Assembly (NCBI RefSeq): GCF_000785105.2 | Contig: NZ_CP018906.1 | Span: 1,798,001 to 1,862,000 of the forward strand | Direction: 5' to 3' | Length of the DNA: 64,000 nt | From: Lentilactobacillus curieae | GTDB lineage: Bacteria > Bacillota > Bacilli > Lactobacillales > Lactobacillaceae | Shown here: positions 1 through 7,215 of the stretch, piece after piece | Layout of the letters: each line of letters opens with the position of its first letter | How positions within the stretch are numbered: position 1 is the first letter of the stretch | The notes under the pieces: model-generated | What the model saw: the letters and a program-made list of their open reading frames with translations, nothing else | Database searches by the model: none | Told to the model about the DNA's origin: nothing | Translations under genes and position numbers: made by a program

Positions 1-2
1 AT

Positions 3-269
3 GAATTGTTTGTTAAATCAGCAGAAAATGACTACATTTTGATGGCCGATGAGAGCGGAAACGCTACACTAGATCTTGATGCAACAACCAAGTTAGTGAT
101 TTCAGATCAAGGTACAGATGAGCATCACCGCTATGGTGCGTATATTCAAGATCACGGCCAAACCGAAAATTGGATTTTCTTACTGCTTGATTATGAATTC
201 TTACAAAAATGGTACTTAAGAAACGAGAAGCAACTTGAAATATTGTCAAACCAAGTTGTTTTCGGGTAG
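3..269 (+). CDS. 3' end of an unidentified gene (truncated by window edge)
   Basis: The frame is open from the first complete codon and has no convincing start, so this is the last 88 codons of a gene beginning before the window. The visible part is hydrophilic and ends in a Trp/Tyr-rich segment (NWIFLLLDYEFLQKWYLRNE). There is no signal peptide, membrane segment or recognisable catalytic motif. It ends 15 bases before the dUTPase start and has no terminator of its own, so the two are probably co-transcribed. I cannot assign a function. Confidence 0.6.
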   Translation, partial: ELFVKSAENDYILMADESGNATLDLDATTKLVISDQGTDEHHRYGAYIQDHGQTENWIFLLLDYEFLQKWYLRNEKQLEILSNQVVFG

Positions 270-284
270 GAATGGAGTTTGAAG

Positions 285-824
285 ATGGATTTACAGAAGA
301 TGCTAAGTGCGTCTGTTTATTTAAATAGAATGATCGATAGCAAGAAACAGTTACACTGGGCTCCTGATTCACGAATTCAAAATGCGTTTGTTGCTTTGGA
401 CGTCGAGTTGTCTGAAGTTGCTAATACCTCTGAATGGTTCAAGGTTTGGAAAACTCATCGTGGCAAGCATGATGATGGGAAAAGTCCTGAAGAGACACTA
501 CTTTATGAGTATGTGGATGCAATGGATTTCTTTTTGCTAATTTCAAATCTTAAAAATTGGAACCACATTATTTTGAATACCCAACCCGATTTGGATAAGA
601 TTTCTGGATATAAGAAGGAACAGAATCTGGATAAACAGTATCTAATAATTAAGCGAATGCTATTTGATAGTTTCTTTAATCGGAGCGAGTCAGCATTTAG
701 CCACTGCTTTAGATTGTTTATCAAGATGGGACTCGTTGATTTTGGCTTTTCTCAAGACCAAATCGAAGCGGCATTTATGGAAAAAAATCAGATTAATCAG
801 CAACGTCAAGATAATAATTATTAA
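285..824 (+). CDS. dUTPase, dimeric all-alpha type (dUTPase_2/MazG-like)
   Basis: Predicted to hydrolyse dUTP to dUMP and pyrophosphate, keeping uracil out of DNA and supplying thymidylate synthesis. The 179-aa protein carries the all-alpha NTP pyrophosphatase metal motif: E41 and E44 in ELSEVANTSEWFKVWK, then E75 and D78 in EYVDAMDFF. This is the ExxE...ExxD pattern of dimeric dUTPases, not the five-motif trimeric Dut fold. The ATG at 285 lies 7 bases after GGAG (274-277); the TTG at 279 is too close to the ribosome site. Other MazG-fold pyrophosphatases are the main alternative, but the WFKxWK segment favours dUTPase. Confidence 0.82.
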   Translation: MDLQKMLSASVYLNRMIDSKKQLHWAPDSRIQNAFVALDVELSEVANTSEWFKVWKTHRGKHDDGKSPEETLLYEYVDAMDFFLLISNLKNWNHIILNTQPDLDKISGYKKEQNLDKQYLIIKRMLFDSFFNRSESAFSHCFRLFIKMGLVDFGFSQDQIEAAFMEKNQINQQRQDNNY

Positions 825-831
825 GCATTAT

Positions 832-868
832 GCACTTTCCTTTTTTAATGATGGGAGAGTGCTTTTTT
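832..868 (+). terminator. Rho-independent terminator after dUTPase gene
   Basis: Stem GCACTTTCC (832-840) with GGGAGAGTGC (853-862), loop of 12 bases, followed by TTTTTT. It closes the transcript of the dUTPase gene. Confidence 0.8.
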
Positions 869-951
869 ATTTTTAATGTTGTGTTTTTACTGCAAAATAC
901 TGTAAGCTCTAATTAAATAAATTAAGGATTCATGAGAGGATGGTTAAAAGT

Positions 952-1221
952 ATGAAAGCAATCGTTACCGTAATTGGCCACGATCAAGTTGGTATTGTTG
1001 CGCAAGTTTCTGCAAAGTTGGCGGATTTACAGGTAAACATTACTGATATGTCGCAAACTCTATTAGATGGGGAATTTACCATGATGTTAATGGGTGAATG
1101 GGATGATAATGATACTTCATTTGAATCCGTTCAAACTGCATTGACTGATTTAGGTCGTCAATTGAAGCTAGATATTAGAATTCAGCGTCGTGAGCTTTTC
1201 GATGCGATTCAAAAGTTATAG
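952..1221 (+). CDS. ACT domain protein (UPF0237 family)
   Basis: An 89-aa protein that is essentially one ACT domain. It starts [20 protein letters not shown], the hallmark of the UPF0237/GcvR-like group. ACT domains bind small ligands, usually amino acids, and this family is thought to be regulatory; no ligand is established. The ATG at 952 follows GAGAGGA (934-940); the ATG at 940 would add four residues before the conserved start. The DUF711 gene follows after 9 bases. The ACT-DUF711 pair is widespread in Firmicutes, so the two products probably act together. Confidence 0.85.
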   Translation: MKAIVTVIGHDQVGIVAQVSAKLADLQVNITDMSQTLLDGEFTMMLMGEWDDNDTSFESVQTALTDLGRQLKLDIRIQRRELFDAIQKL

Positions 1222-1230
1222 GAGATTATG

Positions 1231-2574
1231 ATGGAAACAAATCAAATTATTGAAACGATTCAGATGATCTCAGAGGAGAGGCTTGATATTCGAACGATTA
1301 CCATGGGAATCTCCCTTTTTGATTGTATTGACAGTGACGGTGATACAGCACGGCGAAAAATATATGATAAATTAACATCAAGTGCGAAAGATTTGGTAAA
1401 GGTTGCTGACCAAATTGAAGCGGAATACGGGATTCCGATTGTTAATAAAAGAATATCTGTTACCCCAATCGCTTTGATTGCTGCCGCGAGTGGTGATCAA
1501 GATTATGTTAAGTATGCCAAAACTATGGATCAAGCTGCTGCTGCAGTTGGCGTGGATTTGATTGGGGGATTCTCCGCATTAGTTCAAAAGGGATATCAAG
1601 TGGGAGATTCTCGGCTAATCAAATCATTACCTGAAGCCTTAACTGAGACAACCCGGGTATGTAGTTCGGTAAATGTTGGCTCAACTCGGTCTGGAATCAA
1701 CATGGATGCGATTGGTCAAATGGGACACATAATTAAAGATATTGCCGCCATTGATGTTCAAAGCTGTATGAGTCTAGTCGTATTCGCCAATGCTGTTGAG
1801 GATAACCCATTTATGGCAGGTGCTTTCCATGGTGTAGGAGAAGCTGATAAGGTGATCAACGTTGGGATTAGTGGTCCAGGCGTGGTTAAACGTGCATTAG
1901 AGAAGGTTCCGAACGCATCTTTGGATAAAGTTTCAGAAACAATTAAAAAAACGGCATTTAAAGTAACTAGAATGGGTCAATTAGTCGGAAATGTTGCTGC
2001 TAAGGCATTGAATGTTCCGTTTGGAATTGTTGACCTGTCATTAGCGCCAACGCCTGCAGAGGGGGACTCTGTTGCTGAAATATTAGAAGAAATTGGGTTG
2101 CAAAGCGTAGGAGCACCTGGAACGACAGCTGCTTTAGCAATGTTAAATGATGCGGTTAAAAAAGGTGGAGTGATGGCCTGTGAACGTGTAGGCGGATTAT
2201 CTGGTGCATTTATCCCTGTTTCTGAGGATGCCGGGATGATTAGAGCTGTTCAGGCTAGCAATCTCAATATCGAAAAGCTTGAGGCAATGACGGCCGTTTG
2301 CTCAGTGGGATTAGATATGATTGCTATTCCGGGAGATACAAGTGCGGAAACCATAAGTGGAATGATTGCAGATGAAGCGGCAATTGGGGTTATTAATAAT
2401 AAAACAACTGCTGTGAGAGTTATTCCTGCTGTTGGCCAATCTGTTGGTGGCAACGTTGAATTTGGCGGTATATTTGGATCTGCTCCTGTAATGCCAGTTA
2501 ATCAGAATAGTCCTGAAAAGATGATCAAACGGGGTGGGCATATTCCGGCACCAATTCATTCATTTAAGAACTAA
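1231..2574 (+). CDS. PFL family protein (DUF711/UPF0210)
   Basis: A 447-aa DUF711 (UPF0210) protein of usual family length. Typical segments are [20 protein letters not shown], the glycine-rich [29 protein letters not shown], and the C-terminal stretch through [10 protein letters not shown]. The fold is related to glycyl-radical enzymes (PFL-like), but I see no clear radical motif and the biochemical role is unknown. The start at 1231 has GGAG six bases upstream; an ATG one codon earlier is also possible. It is the second gene of the ACT-DUF711 pair and ends at a strong terminator. Confidence 0.85.
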   Translation: METNQIIETIQMISEERLDIRTITMGISLFDCIDSDGDTARRKIYDKLTSSAKDLVKVADQIEAEYGIPIVNKRISVTPIALIAAASGDQDYVKYAKTMDQAAAAVGVDLIGGFSALVQKGYQVGDSRLIKSLPEALTETTRVCSSVNVGSTRSGINMDAIGQMGHIIKDIAAIDVQSCMSLVVFANAVEDNPFMAGAFHGVGEADKVINVGISGPGVVKRALEKVPNASLDKVSETIKKTAFKVTRMGQLVGNVAAKALNVPFGIVDLSLAPTPAEGDSVAEILEEIGLQSVGAPGTTAALAMLNDAVKKGGVMACERVGGLSGAFIPVSEDAGMIRAVQASNLNIEKLEAMTAVCSVGLDMIAIPGDTSAETISGMIADEAAIGVINNKTTAVRVIPAVGQSVGGNVEFGGIFGSAPVMPVNQNSPEKMIKRGGHIPAPIHSFKN

Positions 2575-2590
2575 ATATAAAAGGGCGTTA

Positions 2591-2636
2591 AAAAAGCCAC
2601 GATAATTTCTTAATTGAAATTGTCGTGGCTTTTTTA
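2591..2636. terminator. Bidirectional Rho-independent terminator
   Basis: Stem AAAAAGCCACGATAATTT (2591-2608) pairs with AAATTGTCGTGGCTTTTT (2618-2635) with one G-U pair. A T-run follows on each strand. It serves the DUF711 gene on the plus strand and the 45-aa gene (2638-2775) on the minus strand. Confidence 0.88.
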
Positions 2637-2637
2637 A

Positions 2638-2775
2638 TTATTCAGATACGTTTTTTGACTTTGTCAGCTTGCTTGTTGTTTTTGAACAAGCTGATTTGTA
2701 ACTTGACTTATTTTGAGAGTAACCAGCGAGTGGACTCTTTACTACATTCTTTGGGGTATCATCATATAAATTCAT
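2638..2775 (-). CDS. Small basic protein of 45 aa, unrecognised
   Basis: A 45-codon minus-strand frame, MNLYDDTPKNVV... to ...SKNVSE, with a strong ribosome site GAAGGAG ending 10 bases before the ATG. A possible promoter lies upstream (2809-2837), and a bidirectional terminator begins immediately after the stop. The product is very rich in Lys and Ser and has one Cys, no hydrophobic helix and no signal peptide. I do not recognise a family. The complete set of expression signals argues for a real gene; the low-complexity composition means chance cannot be excluded. Confidence 0.5.
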   Translation of the reverse strand: MNLYDDTPKNVVKSPLAGYSQNKSSYKSACSKTTSKLTKSKNVSE

Positions 2776-2808
2776 ATTGATCGCTCCTTCACATTTTCGA
2801 TAATCTGA

Positions 2809-2837
2809 TTTTTACACATGGTACCGCTAGTTGGCAA
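2809..2837 (-). promoter_or_regulatory. Possible promoter of the 45-aa gene
   Basis: On the minus strand, TTGCCA (2837-2832), a 17-base spacer, then TAAAAA (2814-2809), about 30 bases before the start codon. The -10 box is weak. Confidence 0.35.
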
Positions 2838-2954
2838 AAAATATGCCTATGCATTTTTTAGGGATAAATTTAGTTAAATAGTCAATTTTGACTTATATTT
2901 AATTCAAGTTTGTGCTCATGGATAATTAATTTGTGAGTTTAGTTCATTTTAAGA

Positions 2955-2983
2955 TTGACGTAAGCATAAATATCCCATATAAT
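2955..2983 (+). promoter_or_regulatory. Promoter of tRNA-Arg
   Basis: TTGACG (2955-2960), a 17-base spacer and a perfect TATAAT (2978-2983), placing the transcription start about 9 bases before the mature tRNA. Confidence 0.8.
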
Positions 2984-2998
2984 AATTAACGTTGATTT

Positions 2999-3072
2999 GT
3001 CACAGTAGCTCAGCTGGATAGAGCAACGGTCTTCTAAACCGTAGGTCGAGAGTTCGAATCTCTCCTGTGACA
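2999..3072 (+). tRNA. tRNA-Arg (anticodon UCU)
   Basis: A cloverleaf can be drawn by eye. The acceptor stem is GTCACAG (2999-3005) with CTGTGAC (3065-3071) and discriminator A3072. The D stem is GCTC/GAGC, the anticodon loop CTTCTAA reads UCU, and the T arm is GAGAGTTCGAATCTCTC. CCA is not encoded. It reads AGA and AGG codons and has its own promoter and terminator, so it is a monocistronic unit. Confidence 0.95.
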
Positions 3073-3319
3073 TAAAACGTACGACGTGTTCTTTTAATTA
3101 AGATCATAAAAGTAAAAAAGCACTGATATCACTTGCATTGAGTGGTGTTGGTGCTTTTTTTGTATCCACAGATTTTGGATTGAATAATCAACGAAGCTAC
3201 TATACCGTATAAATTTGCAAGTTTTTGAGCTTTTCGGGGGCAATATTTGTAGAATAAGTTGCGATTTTATTAAGATAGTTTAGTTTTGCTTAAAAGGAGG
3301 CCGTTTTTAGAGTAAATAT
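3073..3319. other. Non-coding stretch between tRNA-Arg and the 38-aa gene
   Basis: Apart from the tRNA terminator I see no gene here. A ribosome-site-like AAAAGGAGG at about 3293-3301 has no start codon at usable distance. No repeat or structured RNA was recognised. Confidence 0.5.
3114..3161 (+). terminator. Terminator after tRNA-Arg
   Basis: AAAAAGCACTGATATCACT pairs with AGTGGTGTTGGTGCTTTTT, including several G-U pairs, and is followed by a T-run. It lies about 40 bases downstream of the tRNA. Confidence 0.85.
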
Positions 3320-3348
3320 TTGGTTTTAAGCCAAATTAACCAGATAAT
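3320..3348 (+). promoter_or_regulatory. Promoter of the 38-aa membrane protein gene
   Basis: TTGGTT (3320-3325), a 17-base spacer and GATAAT (3343-3348), about 45 bases upstream of the start codon. Confidence 0.6.
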
Positions 3349-3392
3349 AGAATTGTGCACAAAGGTTGCACATCTTTTAGGAGGTGGAAGTT

Positions 3393-3509
3393 GTGGGATT
3401 CGTTGTATTTATTGTACTTATATTTATTGTTTGTGGATTAATTCAATTATATATGGATACTTCAACATCCATGAAAGAAAGCGGCAAGCACCTTGCAAAA
3501 AAAGACTAA
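3393..3509 (+). CDS. Small single-span membrane protein, 38 aa, unrecognised
   Basis: Starts at GTG 3393, six bases after a near-perfect AGGAGGTG. The product is MGFVVFIVLIFIVCGLIQLY followed by a polar tail ending in HLAKKD. Residues 3-19 form one strongly hydrophobic helix and the C-terminus is Lys-rich, fitting a small single-pass protein with its tail in the cytoplasm. It has its own promoter (3320-3348) and a terminator 10 bases after the stop. It lies between tRNA-Arg and the rplU leader. I recognise no family; it resembles uncharacterised membrane mini-proteins or a type I toxin only in general build. Confidence 0.6.
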   Translation: MGFVVFIVLIFIVCGLIQLYMDTSTSMKESGKHLAKKD

Positions 3510-3518
3510 TTTCGGGGG

Positions 3519-3551
3519 AAAACCAATCGTACTCGGCGATTGGTTTTTTAT
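3519..3551 (+). terminator. Terminator after the 38-aa gene
   Basis: AAAACCAATCG pairs with CGATTGGTTTT around a 7-base loop, followed by a T-run. Confidence 0.8.
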
Positions 3552-3608
3552 TTTGGAGATTTATTGTATACTGTTCAGGCGGTGTGATTGAGCACCGTAA
3601 ATCTTTTG

Positions 3609-3637
3609 TTGACTGTAACGAGAATATTTTGTATACT
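3609..3637 (+). promoter_or_regulatory. Promoter of the rplU operon
   Basis: TTGACT (3609-3614), a 17-base spacer and TATACT (3632-3637). This is the strongest promoter between the preceding terminator and rplU and leaves a leader of roughly 105 bases. Confidence 0.8.
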
Positions 3638-3643
3638 ATTCTC

Positions 3644-3740
3644 GTTGTAATTGTGGCTTCCACAGCTACAACCGCACGATTTGAGCTTCTAAGTCCTACG
3701 GGCGCTTAATTTCGGCGAGTCTAAGCAAAAATACAAGGAG
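3644..3740 (+). ncRNA. Ribosomal protein L21 leader (autoregulatory 5' UTR)
   Basis: The roughly 100-base untranslated leader between the rplU promoter and the L21 start can form several hairpins, for example GTGGCTTCCACA. It occupies the position of the L21 leader family described in Firmicutes, where L21 is thought to bind its own mRNA. The assignment rests on position, length and visible hairpins; a covariance-model search would decide. Confidence 0.55.
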
Positions 3741-3749
3741 GTGCACAAG

Positions 3750-4058
3750 ATGTACGCAGTTATTACTACAGGCGGTAAGCAATACAAAGTAACCGAAGGC
3801 GAAGCAATTTACGTTGAAAAATTAGACGCAAACGAAGGCGACAAGGTTACATTCGACCAAGTTGTTATGGTCGGTGGCGATTCAGCCAAATTTGGTACTC
3901 CATTAGTTGATGGAGCATCAGTTGAAGGTACTGTTGAAAAACAGGGTCGCGAAAAGAAGGTTACTATCTTCCGTTACAAGCCAAAGAAGGGCTCACGTTC
4001 TAAGAAGGGTCATCGTCAACCATACACTAAGGTTGTTATTGATTCTATCAAGGCCTAA
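3750..4058 (+). CDS. rplU: 50S ribosomal protein L21
   Basis: A 102-aa L21 of standard length, beginning [20 protein letters not shown], with the basic [20 protein letters not shown] region near the C-terminus. The ATG at 3750 follows AAGGAGGTG. It is the first gene of the conserved rplU-prp-rpmA operon. Confidence 0.97.
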   Translation: MYAVITTGGKQYKVTEGEAIYVEKLDANEGDKVTFDQVVMVGGDSAKFGTPLVDGASVEGTVEKQGREKKVTIFRYKPKKGSRSKKGHRQPYTKVVIDSIKA

Positions 4059-4077
4059 CTTAAATTGAGGTGGCTAA

Positions 4078-4410
4078 ATGATTAAAGCATCAATTGATCA
4101 CTTTAAAAACCATGTAAGTGGTTTTAAACTTACTGGTCATGCTGACGCAGGGGAGTATGGGCAGGATATTGTTTGTTCAGCCGTTTCGGTTTTGAGCATA
4201 ACAACTGTTAATGGACTCCAGGAAGTCGCTGGTATTGACTTGGAAGTTGATAGTGACGATGATAACGGTGGTTATTTGTCAGTCTCGATTCCAGTTTTAA
4301 GTGATGCCCAGAAATCAATTAAAGCTGACGCAATTTTAGATACTTTCGAAAATGGAATGAAAGACATTGCAGAGAGTTATTCTAAATACATTAATTTGAA
4401 AATTAACTAA
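4078..4410 (+). CDS. prp: Ribosomal-processing cysteine protease Prp
   Basis: A 110-aa protein of the Prp (YsxB) family. Prp removes the N-terminal extension of L27 in Firmicutes. The expected catalytic pair is visible: His in LTGHADAG (about residue 21) and Cys in DIVCSAVS (about residue 34). It lies between rplU and rpmA, the invariant context of the family. The L27 encoded next door has the matching leader, so the protease-substrate pair is complete. Confidence 0.93.
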   Translation: MIKASIDHFKNHVSGFKLTGHADAGEYGQDIVCSAVSVLSITTVNGLQEVAGIDLEVDSDDDNGGYLSVSIPVLSDAQKSIKADAILDTFENGMKDIAESYSKYINLKIN

Positions 4411-4433
4411 TTTATATTATGGAGGTGAATCCT

Positions 4434-4730
4434 ATGTTGAAAATGAATCTACAATTCTTCTCTCACCATAAAGGTGGTGGATCAACTGCTAACGGTCGTA
4501 ACTCTGCTGGACGTCGTTTAGGTGCAAAAGCTGCTGACGGTTCAACAGTTACAAGTGGTTCAATCCTTTTCCGTCAACGTGGTACTCACATTTACCCAGG
4601 TAACAATGTTAAGCGTGGTAACGATGACACATTGTTTGCATTGGTAGATGGTGTTGTTCGCTTTGAACGTAAAGGCCGCGATAAGCGCCAAGTTTCAGTT
4701 TATCCTCTTGAGGAAGCTGCTGCTAAATAA
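4434..4730 (+). CDS. rpmA: 50S ribosomal protein L27, with cleavable N-terminal extension
   Basis: A 98-aa L27. It starts [18 protein letters not shown], in which MLKMNLQFF is the Firmicutes leader that Prp cuts after the Phe pair, exposing the N-terminus that reaches the peptidyl-transferase centre. The body ([29 protein letters not shown]) is canonical. The ATG at 4434 has GGAGG eight bases upstream; an ATG at 4419 would overlap the ribosome site and is rejected. Last gene of the operon. Confidence 0.97.
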   Translation: MLKMNLQFFSHHKGGGSTANGRNSAGRRLGAKAADGSTVTSGSILFRQRGTHIYPGNNVKRGNDDTLFALVDGVVRFERKGRDKRQVSVYPLEEAAAK

Positions 4731-4742
4731 GAATTATTAATT

Positions 4743-4767
4743 GGGCCCTTACAGGGTCCTTTTTTTA
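4743..4767 (+). terminator. Terminator of the rplU-prp-rpmA operon
   Basis: GGGCCCT and AGGGTCC pair around a short loop, followed by seven or more T. Confidence 0.75.
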
Positions 4768-4783
4768 TGCCAATCTTGAAAAG

Positions 4784-4814
4784 TTGGCTATTTAACCCCA
4801 AAGTATTATATAAT
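4784..4814 (+). promoter_or_regulatory. Probable promoter of efp
   Basis: TTGGCT (4784-4789) with TATATA at 17-base spacing (4807-4812), or TATAAT at 19-base spacing (4809-4814). Confidence 0.5.
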
Positions 4815-4848
4815 TAACTATGTTATAAAAATCGAGGAGGACGTTAAA

Positions 4849-5409
4849 ATGGCAATTTCAACTGCTGATTTTAAAAACGGATTGACCATCGAAGTTGATG
4901 GCGCAATCTGGAGAATTATTAGTTTCCAACATGTTAAGCCTGGTAAAGGTGGCGCATTTGTTCGTTCAAAGTTAAAGAATCTTAGAACTGGTGCTGTTCA
5001 AGAAAAGACATTTAGAGCTGGTGCCAAGATGGAACAAGCACAAATCGATACCCGTAAGATGCAATATCTTTACGCTGATGGTGAAGACCACGTGTTCATG
5101 GACTTGGATACTTACGATCAAATCAGCATCCCTGGCGACCAAATTACAGACGAACTTAAGTACCTACAAGAAAACATGGAAGTTAACGTTATTCAATTTG
5201 GTACAGAGACACTTGGTGTTGAATTACCAAACACTGTAACCCTTGAAGTTGCCGAAACAGAACCAGGAATCAAAGGTGATACTGCTTCTGGTGGTTCAAA
5301 ACCTGCAACGATGACTACTGGGTTAACTCTTCAAGTACCATTCTTTGTTAACCAAGGCGACAAATTGGTTATCAATACTCAAGATGGCACATACATTTCT
5401 AGAGGTTAA
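4849..5409 (+). CDS. efp: Elongation factor P
   Basis: A 186-aa EF-P of normal length with three beta-barrel domains. EF-P rescues ribosomes stalled at polyproline. The domain I tip is visible in [18 protein letters not shown], with Lys at the position modified in other lineages. The C-terminal signature [20 protein letters not shown] is intact. I see no EpmA-type modification gene nearby. Strong ribosome site GAGGAGG. Confidence 0.97.
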   Translation: MAISTADFKNGLTIEVDGAIWRIISFQHVKPGKGGAFVRSKLKNLRTGAVQEKTFRAGAKMEQAQIDTRKMQYLYADGEDHVFMDLDTYDQISIPGDQITDELKYLQENMEVNVIQFGTETLGVELPNTVTLEVAETEPGIKGDTASGGSKPATMTTGLTLQVPFFVNQGDKLVINTQDGTYISRG

Positions 5410-5436
5410 TTTCTGAACTGAAACGGAGGCTATACA

Positions 5437-5889
5437 ATGGCTGATGAAACCAACATTATTTTGCAAAGTGATGATCCTGAATTAGGTAACATCGAGATTG
5501 CACCTAATGTTCTTGAAATTATTGCTGGAGTTGCAACAACTGAGGTTGAAGGTGTTAACCGGATGCGCAGTTCAATTGCAACTAGCTTAAACGAATTGAT
5601 TGGGCGTAAAAAGGAACATGGTAAGGGTGTTAAGCTTACTTACAATTCTGACCATGAATTAGTGGTTGATATTGACGTCTTTTTGAACTATGGAGTTTCT
5701 GTGCCTAAAGTTGCATTAGAAATTCAAAGCCAAGTCGAACAACAACTGTACTTCATGACTGAACTAGAAGTCTCAGAAGTAAATGTTCATGTACAGGGAG
5801 TAGTTCCTGAAAAAACTGAAAGTTCAGTTGATCCTAACAATCCGTTTGCTAATGATGACACAGAAAATGGTGAAGAAAGTGGAAATTAA
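5437..5889 (+). CDS. Asp23/Gls24 family envelope stress protein (YqhY-like)
   Basis: A 150-aa Asp23-family protein. The core runs from about residue 20 (IEIAPNVLEIIAGVATTEVEG) to about 125 (VNVHVQGVVPE), followed by an acidic tail. Members associate with the membrane in Gram-positives, and the homologue at this position has been linked to lipid metabolism. It lies between efp and nusB as in Bacillus, although no accBC genes are present here. Its end overlaps the nusB start, so the two are translationally linked. Confidence 0.88.
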   Translation: MADETNIILQSDDPELGNIEIAPNVLEIIAGVATTEVEGVNRMRSSIATSLNELIGRKKEHGKGVKLTYNSDHELVVDIDVFLNYGVSVPKVALEIQSQVEQQLYFMTELEVSEVNVHVQGVVPEKTESSVDPNNPFANDDTENGEESGN

Positions 5890-6292
5890 TCGTCACAAAA
5901 TTCGGGAAATTGCGTTTCAAACGTTATTTGCCATGAATACCAACGCTAAGACTGATGTGAAGGACTTCTATGTCGTAATTACTGATGGTAAGTACGGAGA
6001 AGATGTGCCTGAATATTTGACTACGCTAGTTTCTGGGGTTGTTGAGCACAAAGAAGAATTGGATGCTTTAATCGAGAAAAACTTAACAAGCGGTTGGTCT
6101 ATTACCAGAATTGCTAAGACTGATTTAATCATCATCGAAGTTGCTTTGTTTGAAATGAAATATGTAGATGACGTTCCGGCCAAAGTTGCAATCAACGAGG
6201 CCATTGAATTAGCTAAGAAATTCAGTGATGATCGATCAAGAAAATTTGTTAACGGGATTTTGTCACACGCCCACGAAGAACTGGTAAAATAG
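5879..6292 (+). CDS. nusB: Transcription antitermination protein NusB
   Basis: An RNA-binding factor that with S10 (NusE) binds boxA during rRNA antitermination. The N-terminal NRHKIREIAFQTLFAMNT and C-terminal AINEAIELAKKFSDDRSRKFVNGIL motifs, given here as landmarks, are both present. GTG 5879 places the conserved segment at the N-terminus (137 aa) and overlaps the preceding gene by 11 bases; ATG 5867 is an alternative with four more residues. The stop codon lies inside the following terminator stem. Confidence 0.93.
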   Translation: MEINRHKIREIAFQTLFAMNTNAKTDVKDFYVVITDGKYGEDVPEYLTTLVSGVVEHKEELDALIEKNLTSGWSITRIAKTDLIIIEVALFEMKYVDDVPAKVAINEAIELAKKFSDDRSRKFVNGILSHAHEELVK

Positions 6293-6320
6293 ATTTACAC
6301 ACATGTAAATCTATTTTTTT
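6288..6320 (+). terminator. Terminator overlapping the nusB stop
   Basis: A perfect 12-bp stem AATAGATTTACA / TGTAAATCTATT with a 4-base loop and a T-run. The nusB stop codon is inside the left arm. Confidence 0.85.
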
Positions 6321-6351
6321 GTACATAAAATTACTTGAGGAGTGGTTAATT

Positions 6352-7215
6352 TTGGCAACACTGATTGATGGTAAAGCTTTAGCAAAGAAAGTAAATGCCC
6401 AAACGGCAGAACGAGTTGCAAAGTTGAAAGCAGAGCATAATATTGTTCCTGGGCTGGTAGTAGTAATTGTTGGTGATGATCAAGCTAGTCAAAGATACGT
6501 TAGAAATAAACATAGAACAGCTCAAAAATTAGGTATTAATTCGTCAATTAAACAGTTGCCAAATAGCGTTTCTCAAGATGAATTATTAGAATTGATCAAC
6601 GAATATAATGCGGATAGTTCGATTAATGGGATCTTAGTTCAAGATCCTCTACCCGACCAAATTGATGAAAAATTAGTTACTAGAACCATTTTGCCAGAAA
6701 AGGATGTTGATGGTTTTCATCCAGAAAACGTTGGTAAGCTGTTTTTAGCAGATACAACAGATTATCCAGTATCTTGTACTCCAAAGGGAATCATGACCAT
6801 GTTTACAGAATATGGCATCGATTTAATGGGTAAAGATGCCGTCATGATTGGTAGAAGTTCAATTGTTGGGAAACCAATGGCTTCATTAATGTTGAATGAG
6901 GGTGCAAGCGTGACGGTAGTCCACCGGCATACTAAAGATGTGAAATTTTACACTAAAAACGCTGACGTAATTGTATCGGCAACAGGGCAATTGCATACAC
7001 TTACCGCATCTGACATTAAGGAAGGTGCAGTGGTGATTGATGTTGGTCAAAATATGAATGAAGAAGGGCACCTTGTTGGTGATGTTGATTTTGATGAAGT
7101 TGAGAAAAAAGCATCATATATCACCCCTGTGCCTGGTGGTGTTGGTCCGATGACAATCGCCACTTTGATGCAACAAACAGTAGATTTGACTGAATGGAGT
7201 CTTATGAGTGAATAA
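6352..7215 (+). CDS. folD: Bifunctional methylenetetrahydrofolate dehydrogenase / cyclohydrolase FolD
   Basis: Interconverts 5,10-methylene-, methenyl- and 10-formyl-THF, supplying formyl groups for purines and initiator tRNA. Of 287 aa. Visible motifs are RYVRNKHRTAQKLGI (catalytic Lys), NGILVQDPLP, MIGRSSIVGKP (NADP site) and TPVPGGVGPMT. The TTG start at 6352 follows GAGGAG; an in-frame start at 6319 lies in the terminator tail and adds no conserved residues. Its stop overlaps the xseA start. Confidence 0.96.
   Translation: MATLIDGKALAKKVNAQTAERVAKLKAEHNIVPGLVVVIVGDDQASQRYVRNKHRTAQKLGINSSIKQLPNSVSQDELLELINEYNADSSINGILVQDPLPDQIDEKLVTRTILPEKDVDGFHPENVGKLFLADTTDYPVSCTPKGIMTMFTEYGIDLMGKDAVMIGRSSIVGKPMASLMLNEGASVTVVHRHTKDVKFYTKNADVIVSATGQLHTLTASDIKEGAVVIDVGQNMNEEGHLVGDVDFDEVEKKASYITPVPGGVGPMTIATLMQQTVDLTEWSLMSE

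Noticed and set aside
64-372. A 102-codon minus-strand frame opposite the first two genes
   Set aside because: Antisense to two better supported genes, with no ribosome site.
3320-3709. A 129-codon plus-strand frame across the 38-aa gene and the rplU promoter
   Set aside because: It runs through a terminator and a promoter, has no ribosome site at its TTG, and its sequence is a shadow of the small gene in another frame.
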